A DNA stretch of 64,000 nt from Hemileia vastatrix (taxonomy: Eukaryota; Basidiomycota; Pucciniomycetes; Pucciniales; Zaghouaniaceae), in assembly GCA_030280995.1 (NCBI GenBank), contig JASXTE010000007.1:10011001-10075000 (forward strand), in the 5' to 3' direction. Below are positions 11,389-21,935 of the stretch, one piece after another; within the stretch, counting starts at the first letter, position 1; each line of letters starts with the position of its first letter. The translations under genes were made by a program, and so were the position numbers. The notes below the pieces were generated by a model that saw only the letters and a list, made by a program, of their open reading frames with translations, was not told the origin of the DNA and did not search any database.

Positions 11389-12038
11389 TCAATTGAAAAG
11401 GTCAAGTAATTTTTTAATGTCCTCATAAGATTGGCCATTTTTAACACATTCCATAATGAAATCTTTTTTTTTAAAACTCTCTTGTTTTTCCAATTCACAA
11501 GTAGCCATTTCTCTTTGAAATTGACGGTCATTTACTCTTTCCATCTGCTCTACCTCAAATTTTTTTTCTTCCAAATCTAAGGCTTGCTGATCTTTCCTTA
11601 GCATATGATCAAACTTCATCTTCTCAAAGTCAAGGGCATTATTTGCAATAGTTGATTTCGCTGAGAAAATTAAATTGAAATAAATAAATAAATGAGTTAA
11701 TGATTAAGATATATAGTAAACAAAACTTACTTATATCTTTTTTTTCAAAATAATCCTCAAGGGAGCCAAATGAGCTTGTTGAAGTATTACCACGTTTTAA
11801 TAGATGGTTCAAGTTCATTGAAGTTGAGGCTCGACGCTTTGGACTTTTCACATCCAAAACATGCTTCAAAATTTGATTTTATTTTAAGGAAGTTGATTAT
11901 GATGAGATAATCATCCTTTTTAAGCTGACCTGAACCTGCCTTTGATTTTTCAGGTGTAGGGCTTGCTTTACGAGGAGACTTTTGTGACAAAGCAGATTTT
12001 TGAGTTACCTTTTGAGATTTGGAATGTCTGGGAGGCAT
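11389..12038 (-). pseudogene. Harbinger accessory gene (DNA-binding/coiled-coil type), frameshifted
   Basis: Reading leftward from ATG 12038 (MPPRHSKSQKV), the product is K/S/P-rich and includes KKDDYLIIINFLKIKSNFEACFG. A frame change near 11870-11885 leads to KSPKRRASTSMNLNHLL...DYFEKKDI. A candidate 70-bp intron (11661-11730; donor GTAAGT, acceptor TTCTCAG) then joins to a strongly charged helix (FDHMLRKDQQALDLEEKKFEVEQMERV) ending at 11389 (KKLLDLFN). PIF/Harbinger elements usually carry a second, Myb/SANT-like gene that brings the transposase to the nucleus and to DNA. Convergent placement opposite the transposase and the charged C-terminal helix fit that role. A clear SANT tryptophan pattern is not visible. 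Confidence 0.5.
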
Positions 12039-13003
12039 TATGAAACTGGCACATAACAAGAAAAAAGATTAAAAAGTAGAAGAAATAAGTAAAAAAGAAT
12101 GTAAACATGCCTGGTCAAAATATTGAAAATGTCAGGAAGGGGTGTGTGCCGAGGATTGATGGGTAGGTAGCAAGGAAGGTCAGTGTGTCACATGTGACAG
12201 GGATGGGGTAAGAAAGGAAGGGATGTTTTGTGGCCAAAATGTGGTTGTGAAAAAAAACGGGAAAAAAGTGCTGATTTGAGGTCATAACTGACACCCTTTT
12301 TTGAAATAAGTGACTTTTTTGCAAAATTTAAGTGCTGATTTGTAAGTGCTGATTTGGTTTGAAATCCGCACTTAATTTAAGTGCGGATTTGCCAGAACTG
12401 ACACCCCCTATTATTAAGCTATTATTAACCTTAAAAAGTCTCCTTTAGTCTTTAATATTATTGTTTTATACGCATATACTCTCTTTTTGTCTTTTTCTTT
12501 AATTTTGATGGATTTCCCTTATTATTACAGGATTTCTGCGGTTGTTACTCTTCTAATTATGTCATGGGTTACTGGGAATGTTGATGGGAATGTCTATTAG
12601 TTGTTTAGAGGCGTTATTGACTGTGTATTGGGTGGTACATCAAGGGAATCATTGGGGAACTCAGTGTGTATAAAAGGAGGAGGTTTTTGGGTTGTATTTC
12701 TTCATTCTTTATCATTACAATTTAACCAATATAACCAAACCAATTTACAATACATATCAATTAGTACTTTTATAAGACTTTTGAATAGTATCTGAATTTA
12801 TATAATCTATTTTTCTACCAACTATAAAGATTGTAAGCCATATATAAGAATAGTGAGAATTATATTACTGAGACCTCTATATTTGATTATATTTTACAAC
12901 TTAGTGGATTAAAACTACAGTATTCATATAGGACCATTAAAATCTTCTAGACAACTGACTATTCAAGCTAGTTCACGTCCTTGTACTTGACCCTAGCCTG
13001 ACA

Positions 13004-13350
13004 ATGTGTCTACCTTTGCTTTGTACATCATATTTTCTGTCTTCAACTCTTTTATATGACTGGATAGGTTGCTGATTTGTTGTGGCAGAGGAAGCTTTTT
13101 TATTTTGAAGCCTTTTGGAAGACCTTCTTGAGGCACTAGAGGCTTTACTTCCTTCTGTGGTACTGGGGGAAGGGGGTTTGGTTTGTTTGCATTTCCTGTC
13201 ATTTCCACATCCTGCAGTATGTGAATTCTTTGTGTTAGTATAAGATTTTTTATGACCAACTTTAGAAGAACTTACAGTGTCAGCATCATAGTCAATTTCT
13301 ATTTCATCCACTTGCATGTTATCCATTTTTTCTGCCAAATTGGTGGACAT
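13004..13350 (-). pseudogene. gag: gag start of element V with candidate 64-bp intron, truncated
   Basis: ATG is at 13350. Exon 1 (13276-13350) encodes 25 residues including MDNMQVDEIEIDYD. A 64-bp intron (13212-13275) begins GTAAGTTCTT, contains a perfect TACTAAC branch site and ends CATACTGCAG. The spliced frame (13004-13211) encodes FKIKKLPLPQQISNLSSHIK, clearly homologous to the coiled-coil ORF of elements II and IV. If the intron is retained the gag frame is open through it. Element I interrupts both frames at 13003. Confidence 0.7.
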
Positions 13351-14023
13351 ACTAGTGGGAAGATTTTAATTTACTTATTATTTATTAAAAAAATAATAAA
13401 GGTTAGTCAATAATTGCTCCAAATAAAAAAAAATTATTAATTAAATTATAGAAAAAAAATTTTCAATATAAAGTAATTATTATAAAAAATTAATTTTTTT
13501 TAAAAAAAATAATGGATTTCAAGGTTAAATTGGGAATAACAATCAAGTTAATTCAACCAATTAATTACCAATATTAAATATGGCAATATATTTGGGACTA
13601 AGCACAAAGTACTTTTAAGTCAACCAAAATTAACAATAATTAATAATAATAAAAAATTAATTTAATAATTCAATTTGTATTAATAAAAATGTCAATTCTT
13701 CTAGGACTAAGAGGATTTAACACTCTATAATGGTCAACTAGGAAAAAAAAATTTTAATAATTGAACACTTACACTCAGTGAATCAGAAATTAAGCCACAA
13801 TCACTGTTATTGCAGTAAAAATATAGTAATATGAGTGAGAGGTGCAAAGGTGAACTTACTATAGTGATCGAAAAATCACTTCAAAATAATATAAAAATTA
13901 ATATAATATAAACCTAAGATATCAAACCCAATTTCGAAACACAGTCGCGGCAAAAGTTTTGTTTTTGCTAGGTGGTCCGTGCGTTTTGTCGTTCGTTGCC
14001 AGGCTCGATTGTCGTCATCGTTT
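13351..14023 (-). other. Leader of element V
   Basis: AT-rich, non-coding. It contains degenerate 'GGGACTAAG...GTCAACTAGG' units (about 13590-13745) of the type arrayed in the leaders of II, III, IV and VIII, and a conserved block near 13760-13880 shared with the leaders of IV and VIII (ATCACTGTTATTGCAGT). Confidence 0.6.
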
Positions 14024-14036
14024 GGAAAGGTCCCCA
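14024..14036 (-). promoter_or_regulatory. Primer binding site of element V
   Basis: On the minus strand this reads TGGGGACCTTTCC, two bases after the LTR end. It is the least damaged version of the PBS shared by this superfamily. Confidence 0.7.
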
Positions 14037-14038
14037 GT

Positions 14039-15165
14039 TGTCGGTCAGTCGTCTAGAAGAAGGCAAGAAAAATAGGAGAAAAAGGAGGAGGACAAGGGAA
14101 AATAAAAGAAATAATTTATAATAATATATTTAATTTATTTAAGAGGGAAACAACGGCGAGCAACTTTGAGAGATGACAAAAACTTAGAATTTATTAATAA
14201 TAATACTATTTAATGTAAGGGTTCTGCGCGGCAAACACTTTTAATTACTATCAGACTTAAAGCAACCTTTAATTTGTTATATAGACTTTTGATTAGAATT
14301 GTATTATTAATAAAAAGATATAAACGTAGTAAAATAGTATTTAATTTGTTGAGTGTATAATAAGTGATGAGGCTACAGGGGATTATCCAAGGCCCTTTTA
14401 TAGGCAATGGGTCCTCTGAATGGCCACTATATTTGTAAATACAATGATTAGAATAGAATAAAACAAATACATCAAAGAGTAAATGAAACATAACAATGTA
14501 GAGAAAAATATGAAACAAATAATTAAAACCCCAATTAAGAATCCAATTTCCCCGCCATTAATTCCCAAATCAGTAAGTAAAAATAGTGAATAACTAAACA
14601 AGATTGGAACATAGGAACTATGAGAAAAATAATTCCAAACAGATGGTACAGTCTGATTTAAGGATATTTTTAAGTGAAACAAAAAAATACTTTGACGCAA
14701 CAAAACATGTAATTAATCTCAATTTAGTATAAATTAATTAATTGGTTTTTCCTGACACAATTAAGGGTCAAAAGAAGCGTCATTAATTATTGTTTAGTAT
14801 TATATGAAAGGTGTTATTTAATATATAAATTTAAATAATTAATTTAAATATATTATAAGTCAATTTTACACTTATAATTATAATATATGTTTTTTCAATT
14901 AATTAAATATAAATTTATAATTATTAAATACATAAAAATGCGCCATGATTTGTAGAATATATTATATTATTTTCAATTTAACTGTATATAAAAATTTATA
15001 TAACCAATAAATTTAATGTAATACTTGTATATAATAAGATACTTATATAATTTTATTATGCAATAAAATATTAAGTTATATTCATTAAATACAATTCTTA
15101 CCCACTCTTTCAGGTTTTATAAGTTACATATCATTTACTGAACTCCTGGAATAGCCTGGCTGACA
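14039..15165 (-). repeat. 5' LTR of element V
   Basis: It is bounded by TGTCGGTCAGTC on the left and AGCCTGGCTGACA on the right in plus orientation. It resembles the LTRs of element IV near both ends (TGTCTAGAAGAAGG; the 'ACACAATTAAGGGTCAA' block near 14755) but is diverged in the middle. The second LTR is outside the window. Confidence 0.8.
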
Positions 15166-15170
15166 GTTTA

Positions 15171-17336
15171 CCATATTTTTCAGGAAGTTTTTTTTGGTAG
15201 TTGGAGGGTTTCTACACTGAAGGTCTTGGGAAGAACTTCCTAGATTCATACCTGTTATTTAAAAGAACTTCATTACAAGTATTAATAAAGGAAGAAGGCT
15301 CCCTGGGGAATTCCTTACCTTCAACAATTAAGTCTCTCAAAGACATTGGCAATTTATAAAGGATCCTGTCCTTCCAGAGAATAATAATCCATCTTTGGAT
15401 CCATTTCTCTCTAAATTTTTACTAGTTTCATCAAGAACTCAATTTTTTTTTCTGTAGAGGATGAGCTATATCTAGACTCCTCATACTGCCTTTGCTGGTC
15501 TAACCTAAATTTTGAACCACCAAATTGTGCTTTAATTAATTTTTTCCCATCCTCCCAAGAGTAATAATTATTATCCAAGAGGACAAATTCATACCACATA
15601 AGGGAAATATTGAAAAGCAAAGAAATTATTTTACACACAATTTCTTCATCTTGTAGTGTACAAAAATTCTTACAATAATCAATCCTACAGATAAATTGCT
15701 GCCAGTCAGAGGAAGAGTTACTATCAAATGTTGGATATTGGTCCAGTTTGGGCCAATTTTTCTGATTTGAGGTAATTTCCCTCTGGTTTACTTGTTTCTG
15801 TGTAAGAAGAAGTTTAAATTTCTCTAATTGAGCTGTAATCTCATTATTTAACACGTTTGCAGATGAACAGGGTACATCATCAATTTTTGATGGAAACTCA
15901 GAACTATCTACAGGTTTCTCTTGTACTTATTCTTCTCTAGAGGAGCTTGGCTCAGGCACATGTGGAGTAGCCTGTGCAAAAATTTCATTCTCTGAAGTGA
16001 CAGAGTATTTTTAGTAAAATAACAATGAATTCAATTGTTCCTCAATGTTTGTCAACCTAGTTTTCACCTTTGGAATACTGGTTAATGTTTCATTGATTGT
16101 TGCAAAAGATAATTGATTCTTATTTCACAGAGATGAATAATGGTCATTTAATTTTTTCAAATTCAATTTTTAACCTTCTAGTTCTTAGCAACAGATAGAA
16201 ATATTCTCTTGCACTTTGGATAGATCATTCCTAATATTTTTCCACAAAGCAAATTTCTTTTCATAATTTAATTTGTACCTAACCAATTCATCAGATACCC
16301 TATTCAACTCACCTTTCAATGCTTTGTAAACTTTTTCAGTTAACACGCTATTAAATTTTTGGGTCAATCGTAAGTTATTTATTATCTGATTTTGTTTTGT
16401 GATGATGTCTCTCAAATATTGATCATTAATAGCTGCTACATCAGGAGAATTTTTCATGAGATAGATAGAGTAATTTTCAGGAGTCTCATAAACTTCCAAA
16501 TAAATTGATTCATCTATAATATCCATCTCGGGATTTTTCATTGAAGTAGAAATTAACACTAAATGAGTTTTTACAAGACTAGTACATTGATTACTTTTTC
16601 TTCTAGAACCAGCTTCTCCTGGTCTCAAAGTGTTATCTACCATCCCAGAGTTACCTGAAGGAACTGAATCAGTAACAAGGAAAGGAACTTGAGATTCAAT
16701 GAAAGGCCTTACCATAGTTTTGGTATTCTTTTGAAGATGATTTTTTTTCTTTCTCCTGCCTCCTTGGTAAGGTTGAGAAGAGGTGGGATTGAAATGTTGG
16801 GGCCTGGAGGGTCCTGCTTGAGGAACTTGTTGCATTTTCTGAGCCTGGAGAGAGTCCCACTGGGTGTTCAGTCATTCCCATTGCCATTTTGAGACTTTCA
16901 ATTATTCTTGTTGTTGAGGAGCCAACTGTGGAAGGGGTTCACTCCCTGTAGATGTCTCTTCTTCTCTTGAAGAAAAGTTTCCATGCTTCTTATTTTTTCT
17001 TATAAGGACTCAACCTTTGCCCTTATTTTGAGGTTCTCTGACTTCAAATCCTTGATGTGAGTTAAAAGTTTGTTTACCTTTTTCAGACCTGGAATAATGA
17101 TTTTTTTAAGCCTTTTTGAAGCTCCTCTTGGGGGGGGGTACCTGGGAGTTGAAGTCTAGGGGAGGCTGTTCCTTCTTGATTTCCACCTCTTGTATTTCTA
17201 CATCATGTTTGGTTTACTAATTGATTAATTTGAGAAAATTTTGTAGTCAAAGGAGAGCTTACAGAACTTACATCATAATCAATAAGATCCAATTCCTCAT
17301 CATGGGTGGTAGAAATATTTAATTCAGCCATTGTTT
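15171..17336 (-). pseudogene. gag: gag of element III, decayed
   Basis: ATG is at 17336 (MAELNIS). The candidate intron has a GTAAGT donor, but its acceptor is mutated from AG to AT (near 17213-17216), which also creates a TGA. Recognisable parts are QPYQGGRRKKKN (near 16760), the coiled-coil region 16185-16640, the gag core (NQKNWPKLDQYPTFDSNSS near 15740; SLMWYEFVLLDNNYYSWEDG near 15560) and SSSTEKKIEFLMKLVKI ending at TAG 15411. Several other stops occur (for example 16185). The zinc knuckle is missing because element V inserted just upstream of it. Homology is closest to element II. Confidence 0.8.
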
Positions 17337-17700
17337 GTATAATTCTGAGATGAGGGAAGGAAAAAATATTAATATTTTGTCAAGTATTATTTTTTTTAAA
17401 AAAAACAAATAAGACATAAAATTGAATTATTTAAAGTTTATTATCAATTACCAGCACTACTAATCAGCTGAAATAATGAAAATATATCAATTATCAGGAC
17501 CGAAAATCAACTAAAATAATTAATTTATTATCAATTGCCACGATTGCTAATCAACTGATATAATGAAAATGTATCAATTTTCAGGACTAAAATCAACTGA
17601 AATAATTAATTTATTATCAATTTCCAGGACTACTTATCAACTGAAACAATGAAAATATATAAATTATCAGGACTAAAATCAACTGAAATAATTAATTTAT
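17337..17700 (-). repeat. Leader repeats of element III, left part
   Basis: Tandem units of roughly 60 bp built on 'CAGGACTA...ATCAACTGAAATAATTAATTTATTATCAATT' occur at about 17440-17700. The array resumes at 26446 on the other side of element II. No gene is present. Confidence 0.75.
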
Positions 17701-18512
17701 TGTCAAGGTACACTTTTGGTCTAGAAGCTTTGGCACGGAGTTTGTATGAAGATTTTAAGGATTAATTGGACTCTCAATAATTTAGTAAGTATTTCTCAAT
17801 CAAAGATGATTTTTACGCAATAATAAGAGGTAGATTTAAAATATTTATATAAGTTATAGATTAGAATTACGTCCTTGTAAATACTAAAGATATAAAATAT
17901 AAGAAATAAGTGTTATATTGTAGTTGTGGTAATAAGTAAGTTGGTAAAAAAGAATGATTAAAAGACAACAAAAAGAGAGGCCTTTTTTAGGCAAAGGAGA
18001 GACAAAGCACGGCAATCAAACTCTAAAAACAGTAGTATGAGAGAGAGAAAAGAATATTTCAGAAGGAGTATTTCAAATAATAAAGTTATTCTAAAAAGAA
18101 GGCGTCAAAAAGATGTATTTACAGAGTATGTCAGAAATACATCAATTTATTTAATATTTACTGTAGAAGTCAATTCTAAATAAGAAATTTGAATTGTTTG
18201 TATATATTTAATATTATTTGAATATTAAAATCTTATTTTATCTTAATATCTATTTTTTAATATAAAATTTTATTTTTTCCAACCTGTCAAATGAGCATGG
18301 TGTTAGAGAAAAATATAAGGGACAATTTTATATTTTTAATTTTAATTATTTATTTAATTTTTTAATTTTATCATTCTGTAATTAGTTAATTTATTATAAC
18401 TAATTTTAATGTAACTAAATTATAATTAAATAATAATTAAAATGATAAGGTGCGGCTTCATCCAGTAAATAATTAATTATTTCACTGGGTAAGTCTAGTA
18501 GCCTGGCTGACA
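17701..18512 (-). repeat. 3' LTR of element II
   Basis: Runs TGTCAAGG...CTGACA in plus orientation, 812 bp. It differs from the other copy at scattered substitutions and small indels (for example GAGAGAGAGAAAAG against GAGAGAAAAG). Confidence 0.95.
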
Positions 18513-18544
18513 CTCCCTCACTCTAAAAAAACAATAAAAAAATG

Positions 18545-21500
18545 CTATGATTTTTCCTTTTTATACTTTTTTAGTAGAGTAGGAGGATTAGATATCTCCT
18601 TCCCAGGTATCCAAGAATCATATTCAGATGATTTATTCTTGAATCTCAATAAGTATTCTGTACCTTTCTCAGCAGTGACTATTCTGTCATTTAAAATTTT
18701 TTCAATTTCTGCTGTCTCAGTTATTTCATTTGGGGTTTTCTTTGGTCTGCCCCTCCTTTTTGGAAATAAATCACTATTGGATGTGTAAGGTTTCAAAAGA
18801 GATATTGAAAAAACAGGATGTTTCAGTCATATGGAGAATACAGAATAACTTCAACTGCATTATCTCCAATCATTCTTCTGACAACAAATGGACCAACAAA
18901 TAGATCTTTCAATTTGTTATTACCTTGTAAGTTGAAGTGGACTGTAGACATCAACACTTCATCACCCTTTTTATAAGTGTATTCTTTATGGGATTTGTCC
19001 CATCTTTTCTTCTCATATTCAAATGATTTTTCAATACATTTTTGAGCATGATTTCTACATAGTTGTTGCATTTGAAGAAAAGATTTTACACCAGGATGTA
19101 TATCCAATTTAGGTATTTTGTTATTGAGAATTTGGGCAGGAGTATTAGGAACATATCCAAGCCAGAGCTCAAAAGGCTTTCTTTGAGTAACAGAATGAAC
19201 AGTGCTATTATAAGCAAATTCTAACCCAGGAAGTAAGGTAACCCAATCATGAGTGAATCTGTCATTATCTTTATACTCAAGGCCAAAGGCACAATATCTT
19301 CTTATCATGTCCTCTAAAGTCTGAGTCATTCTTTCAGCTAAACCATCAGTCTGAGGGTGATGGGCAGTAGAAAGTTTCAGATCACAACCACAAACATCCA
19401 TCAGAGACATCCAAAATTCAGAAGTAAATTTTGGGTCTCTGTCAGAGATTATGGCTTTAGGAAAACCAGCAGTATTAAACATATGAGACCACCATAAGAA
19501 AGCTAATTCTTTAGTGGAAACATCCTTGTGGGTAGGGATAAATTTACACATTTTTGTGAATCTGTCCACAATAACCCAACAAGAGTTATAACTGTCTTTA
19601 CCAGCAATAGGTAATCCTGTTACAAAATCCATGTTTATTATTTGCCATGGAGCATCAGGAGGTTCAATATGTTGCATTAATCCTGCTCTTTTACCAGTTA
19701 ATCTTTTTGATTTTTGGCAAGAATCACAAGACTCAACATATAATTTTGTGTCTTCAGACATATTAACCCACCAAGCAGTTTTCTTAATTCTGATCATTGT
19801 TTTGTCAAGATCAAAATGTCCTGCTAATATGTCATCATGCAAAATTTCAAGATGATTTCTTTCATAGAAGGAGGAATAACAATAACATTACTCAACTTTC
19901 TTCTATAATATAGATATCCTTCATCAATTGAAAATTTACCTTTTTCCAAAGCTTTTTGGTACTTTGGTGGAAGGGTTTTAATTAATGCTTGTATTGAAGC
20001 ATTCTTTGGATCATTTAATATGGTGCATAACTTTTTCAAGTCAGTGTCCCTATCATATGATTCCAGAATAAGCTGTAATAGCTCTTCCTCCATATCAACC
20101 ACATATATCCCATGAATATGAATAATTTCATCCTCAGGATCATAAGAAGGATTAGAGTCATTATTTGGTAAAGGTAACCTTGATAACATATCCACATTTG
20201 AGTGAACAATACCAGCACTATGAATAATTGTCATTCTCCCTCTGTACTCTTGATCAGCCAGCTGCCATCTGAACATATGTCTGTTAGGTGTTTTCAAGTT
20301 TAAAAGGGATTTAACTGTACTGCAGTCCATGACAAGTTCAAATTTCTGGTCATCTAGGTAATAATGAAGTTTTTCTAGAGCCCATACTACAGCTAAACAC
20401 TTTAATTGAGTAGCACCATATTTCAATTCACTATTTCTCAGGGTTCTTGAAATATAACAAATTACTACTTCTGAAACTTTATCATTCATCACTTGTTTTT
20501 GATGGAGGGCAGCACCAAGACCAATGAAACTGGCATCAGTGTACAAAACAAATGGTTGATTAAAGTCAGGTAAAGCAAGAATTGGTGCTGACATCAAACA
20601 GTGTTTCATAGTGTCAAAGGCTCTTTGTCTTTCACTATTCCAGAAAAAAGCAACATCCTTTCTGGTTAATTGGGTAAGGGGTAAAGCTATGACTTGGTAA
20701 TTTTTAATATACTGTCTATAGTATTCACACATTCTGAAAAAACTTTGGAGCTCTCTCACCGTTGTAGGAGCCTTCACCTGTTGTATGGCTGCCACTTTTT
20801 TCTGGTCAACACATATCTGTAAGCCTGAAACAACATGACCAAGAACTTTTAAAGAATGGAAACCAAATTTACATTTCTTCAAAGCAAGTGTCATATTTAT
20901 TTCATCCATTTTCTGGAATACTTTACACAGGTGTTTAAGATGGTCCTTAAATGTTTTTGAGAATATAATGATATCATCAATATAAACCATCAGCCATCCT
21001 TCAATTATCTCTTGATGGAATGTGTTATCAATTACCTTTTGGAAAACTGAAGGGGAATTTTTAGGGCCAAATGGCATCCTAATATACTTATAAATACCCA
21101 TATGAGTGGCAATCATCAGAAAGTTCTGAGAATTTTTCTCAACAGGTACCTGGTGATATCCCTTATTACCATCTAAACAGCTGATATATTTAGCACCCTG
21201 TAATATAGCATGTATAGAGCAGATTCTAGGTAAAGGATAGATATCATCAACAGTATAAGTGTTTAGTGCTCTATAATCACCACATAACCTGGCTATATCT
21301 TTCTCATAAGAAATTAGGACAGGTGAGATAACACAATATTTAGGTGTTTCAACTACCTTTTCAATAATATTCATTTTTAAAAGGGTAGAGATATTATCTT
21401 CAATATCTTTTCTCTTTGTGGGAGAAGCAGGATAAGGCTTCTTCTTTAAACTAGGTGGTATATCAGTTAATGGGCAAGACAATGAAAGTTTCATTTCTTC

Positions 21501-21935
21501 TTTAACTAATCCCAGTTCATGTGACCCATGAGCAAAGGCCATAGGAAAAGATTTTATCAAGTTAATGATGGAATCTTTATCCTCAGCAGAAAGTTGTTCT
21601 CCAAAAGAAGCATTGTCAATTTCAGACATAAGGGCATGCATTTCCTTTGTAGATCTTCGGTTATATTGAACCACAGAGTTACATGTGTTCCATTCTGGTT
21701 TTAATATTTTTTTAGGGGAGGAAATTTTAAATTTTCTCTTCCCATTCATCCCCAATGTGAAACATTGGTTTGAAGGATCCAATTTTATGCCATACTTGGT
21801 TAAAATATCATTCCCTACAATAAACCAATTGCTCAAGTTATAATTTTTCATGACAACAAAATCACAAATAGCTCTTACAAAACTATGGTTATATTTAAAA
21901 AACACTGTGGCTTTGTATTTACCAATGGGGGACAA
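18545..21935 (-). pseudogene. pol: pol of element II, three frames after frameshifts
   Basis: Reading leftward: end of protease (VGNDILTKYGIKLDP), RT (LCGDYRALNTYTVDDIYPLPR; MPFGPKNSPSVFQ; YIDD near 20975), RNase H (YTDASFIGLG; LVMDCSTVKSLL), integrase HHCC and D,D,E (MDFVTG; SDRDPKF; DGLAERMTQ), KRRGRPKK AT-hook (about 18737-18760) and a chromodomain ending at 18545. A one-base deletion near 19840 shifts frame inside the HHCC finger at CHDDILAGH. A second shift near 18825 precedes the AT-hook. Stop TAG 21954-21956, where relatives have tryptophan, separates the protease half from RT; the change fits TGG to TAG. RNase H also has a first-D substitution (TDCS to MDCS). Confidence 0.93.

Larger units (their letters stand above)
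9100..12408. mobile_element. PIF/Harbinger-like DNA transposon inserted in the LTR
   Basis: Perfect 23-bp terminal inverted repeats occupy 9100-9122 and 12386-12408 (outer bases GGGGGTGTCAGTTCTGG). The flanks carry TATTA at 9095-9099 and 12409-12413, and the empty site in the 5' LTR confirms a 5-bp duplication. Canonical Harbinger duplications are 3-bp TWA, so this may be an AT-rich variant. Subterminal regions hold several copies of ATCCGCACTTA in both orientations (9130-9260 and 12320-12390), probable transposase binding sites. Contents are a truncated plus-strand transposase, a minus-strand accessory gene, and two tandem arrays. No complete DDE domain is visible, so it is non-autonomous in its present state. 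Confidence 0.85.
1..13003 (+). mobile_element. Element I: Ty3/Gypsy chromovirus LTR retrotransposon, nearly complete
   Basis: The order is LTR, PBS, leader, gag, protease, reverse transcriptase, RNase H, integrase, AT-hook plus chromodomain, LTR. Window base 1 matches base 8215, 28 bp into the 3' LTR, so only 27 bp of the 5' LTR are missing. The 3' LTR is split by a Harbinger transposon at 9100-12408. Removing that insert and one TATTA copy gives 1502 bp, equal to the full 5' LTR (1475+27). The two LTRs differ at only a handful of scattered positions, so this is the youngest Gypsy copy visible. It lies inside the gag of a minus-strand relative (13004-13350). The right flank begins ATGTG and the left flank is outside the window, so the TSD cannot be confirmed. 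Confidence 0.93.
8188..13003 (+). repeat. 3' LTR of element I, split by a DNA transposon
   Basis: The LTR pieces are 8188-9099 and 12414-13003, with the transposon and one TSD copy between. It begins TGTCAGCC and ends CCTGACA. Joined length is 1502 bp. The 5' copy at 881-900 shows the uninterrupted target, CCCCTTATTATTAAGC. Confidence 0.95.
13004..15165 (-). mobile_element. Element V: 5' end of a minus-strand Gypsy element, cut by element I
   Basis: Reading right to left: LTR 15165-14039, PBS 14036-14024, leader, gag start 13350, then the element I insertion at 13003. The rest of V should lie left of the window. Its outer LTR edge (TGTCAGCCAGGC on the minus strand) abuts GTTTA and the gag of element III, showing that V inserted into III. 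Confidence 0.85.
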
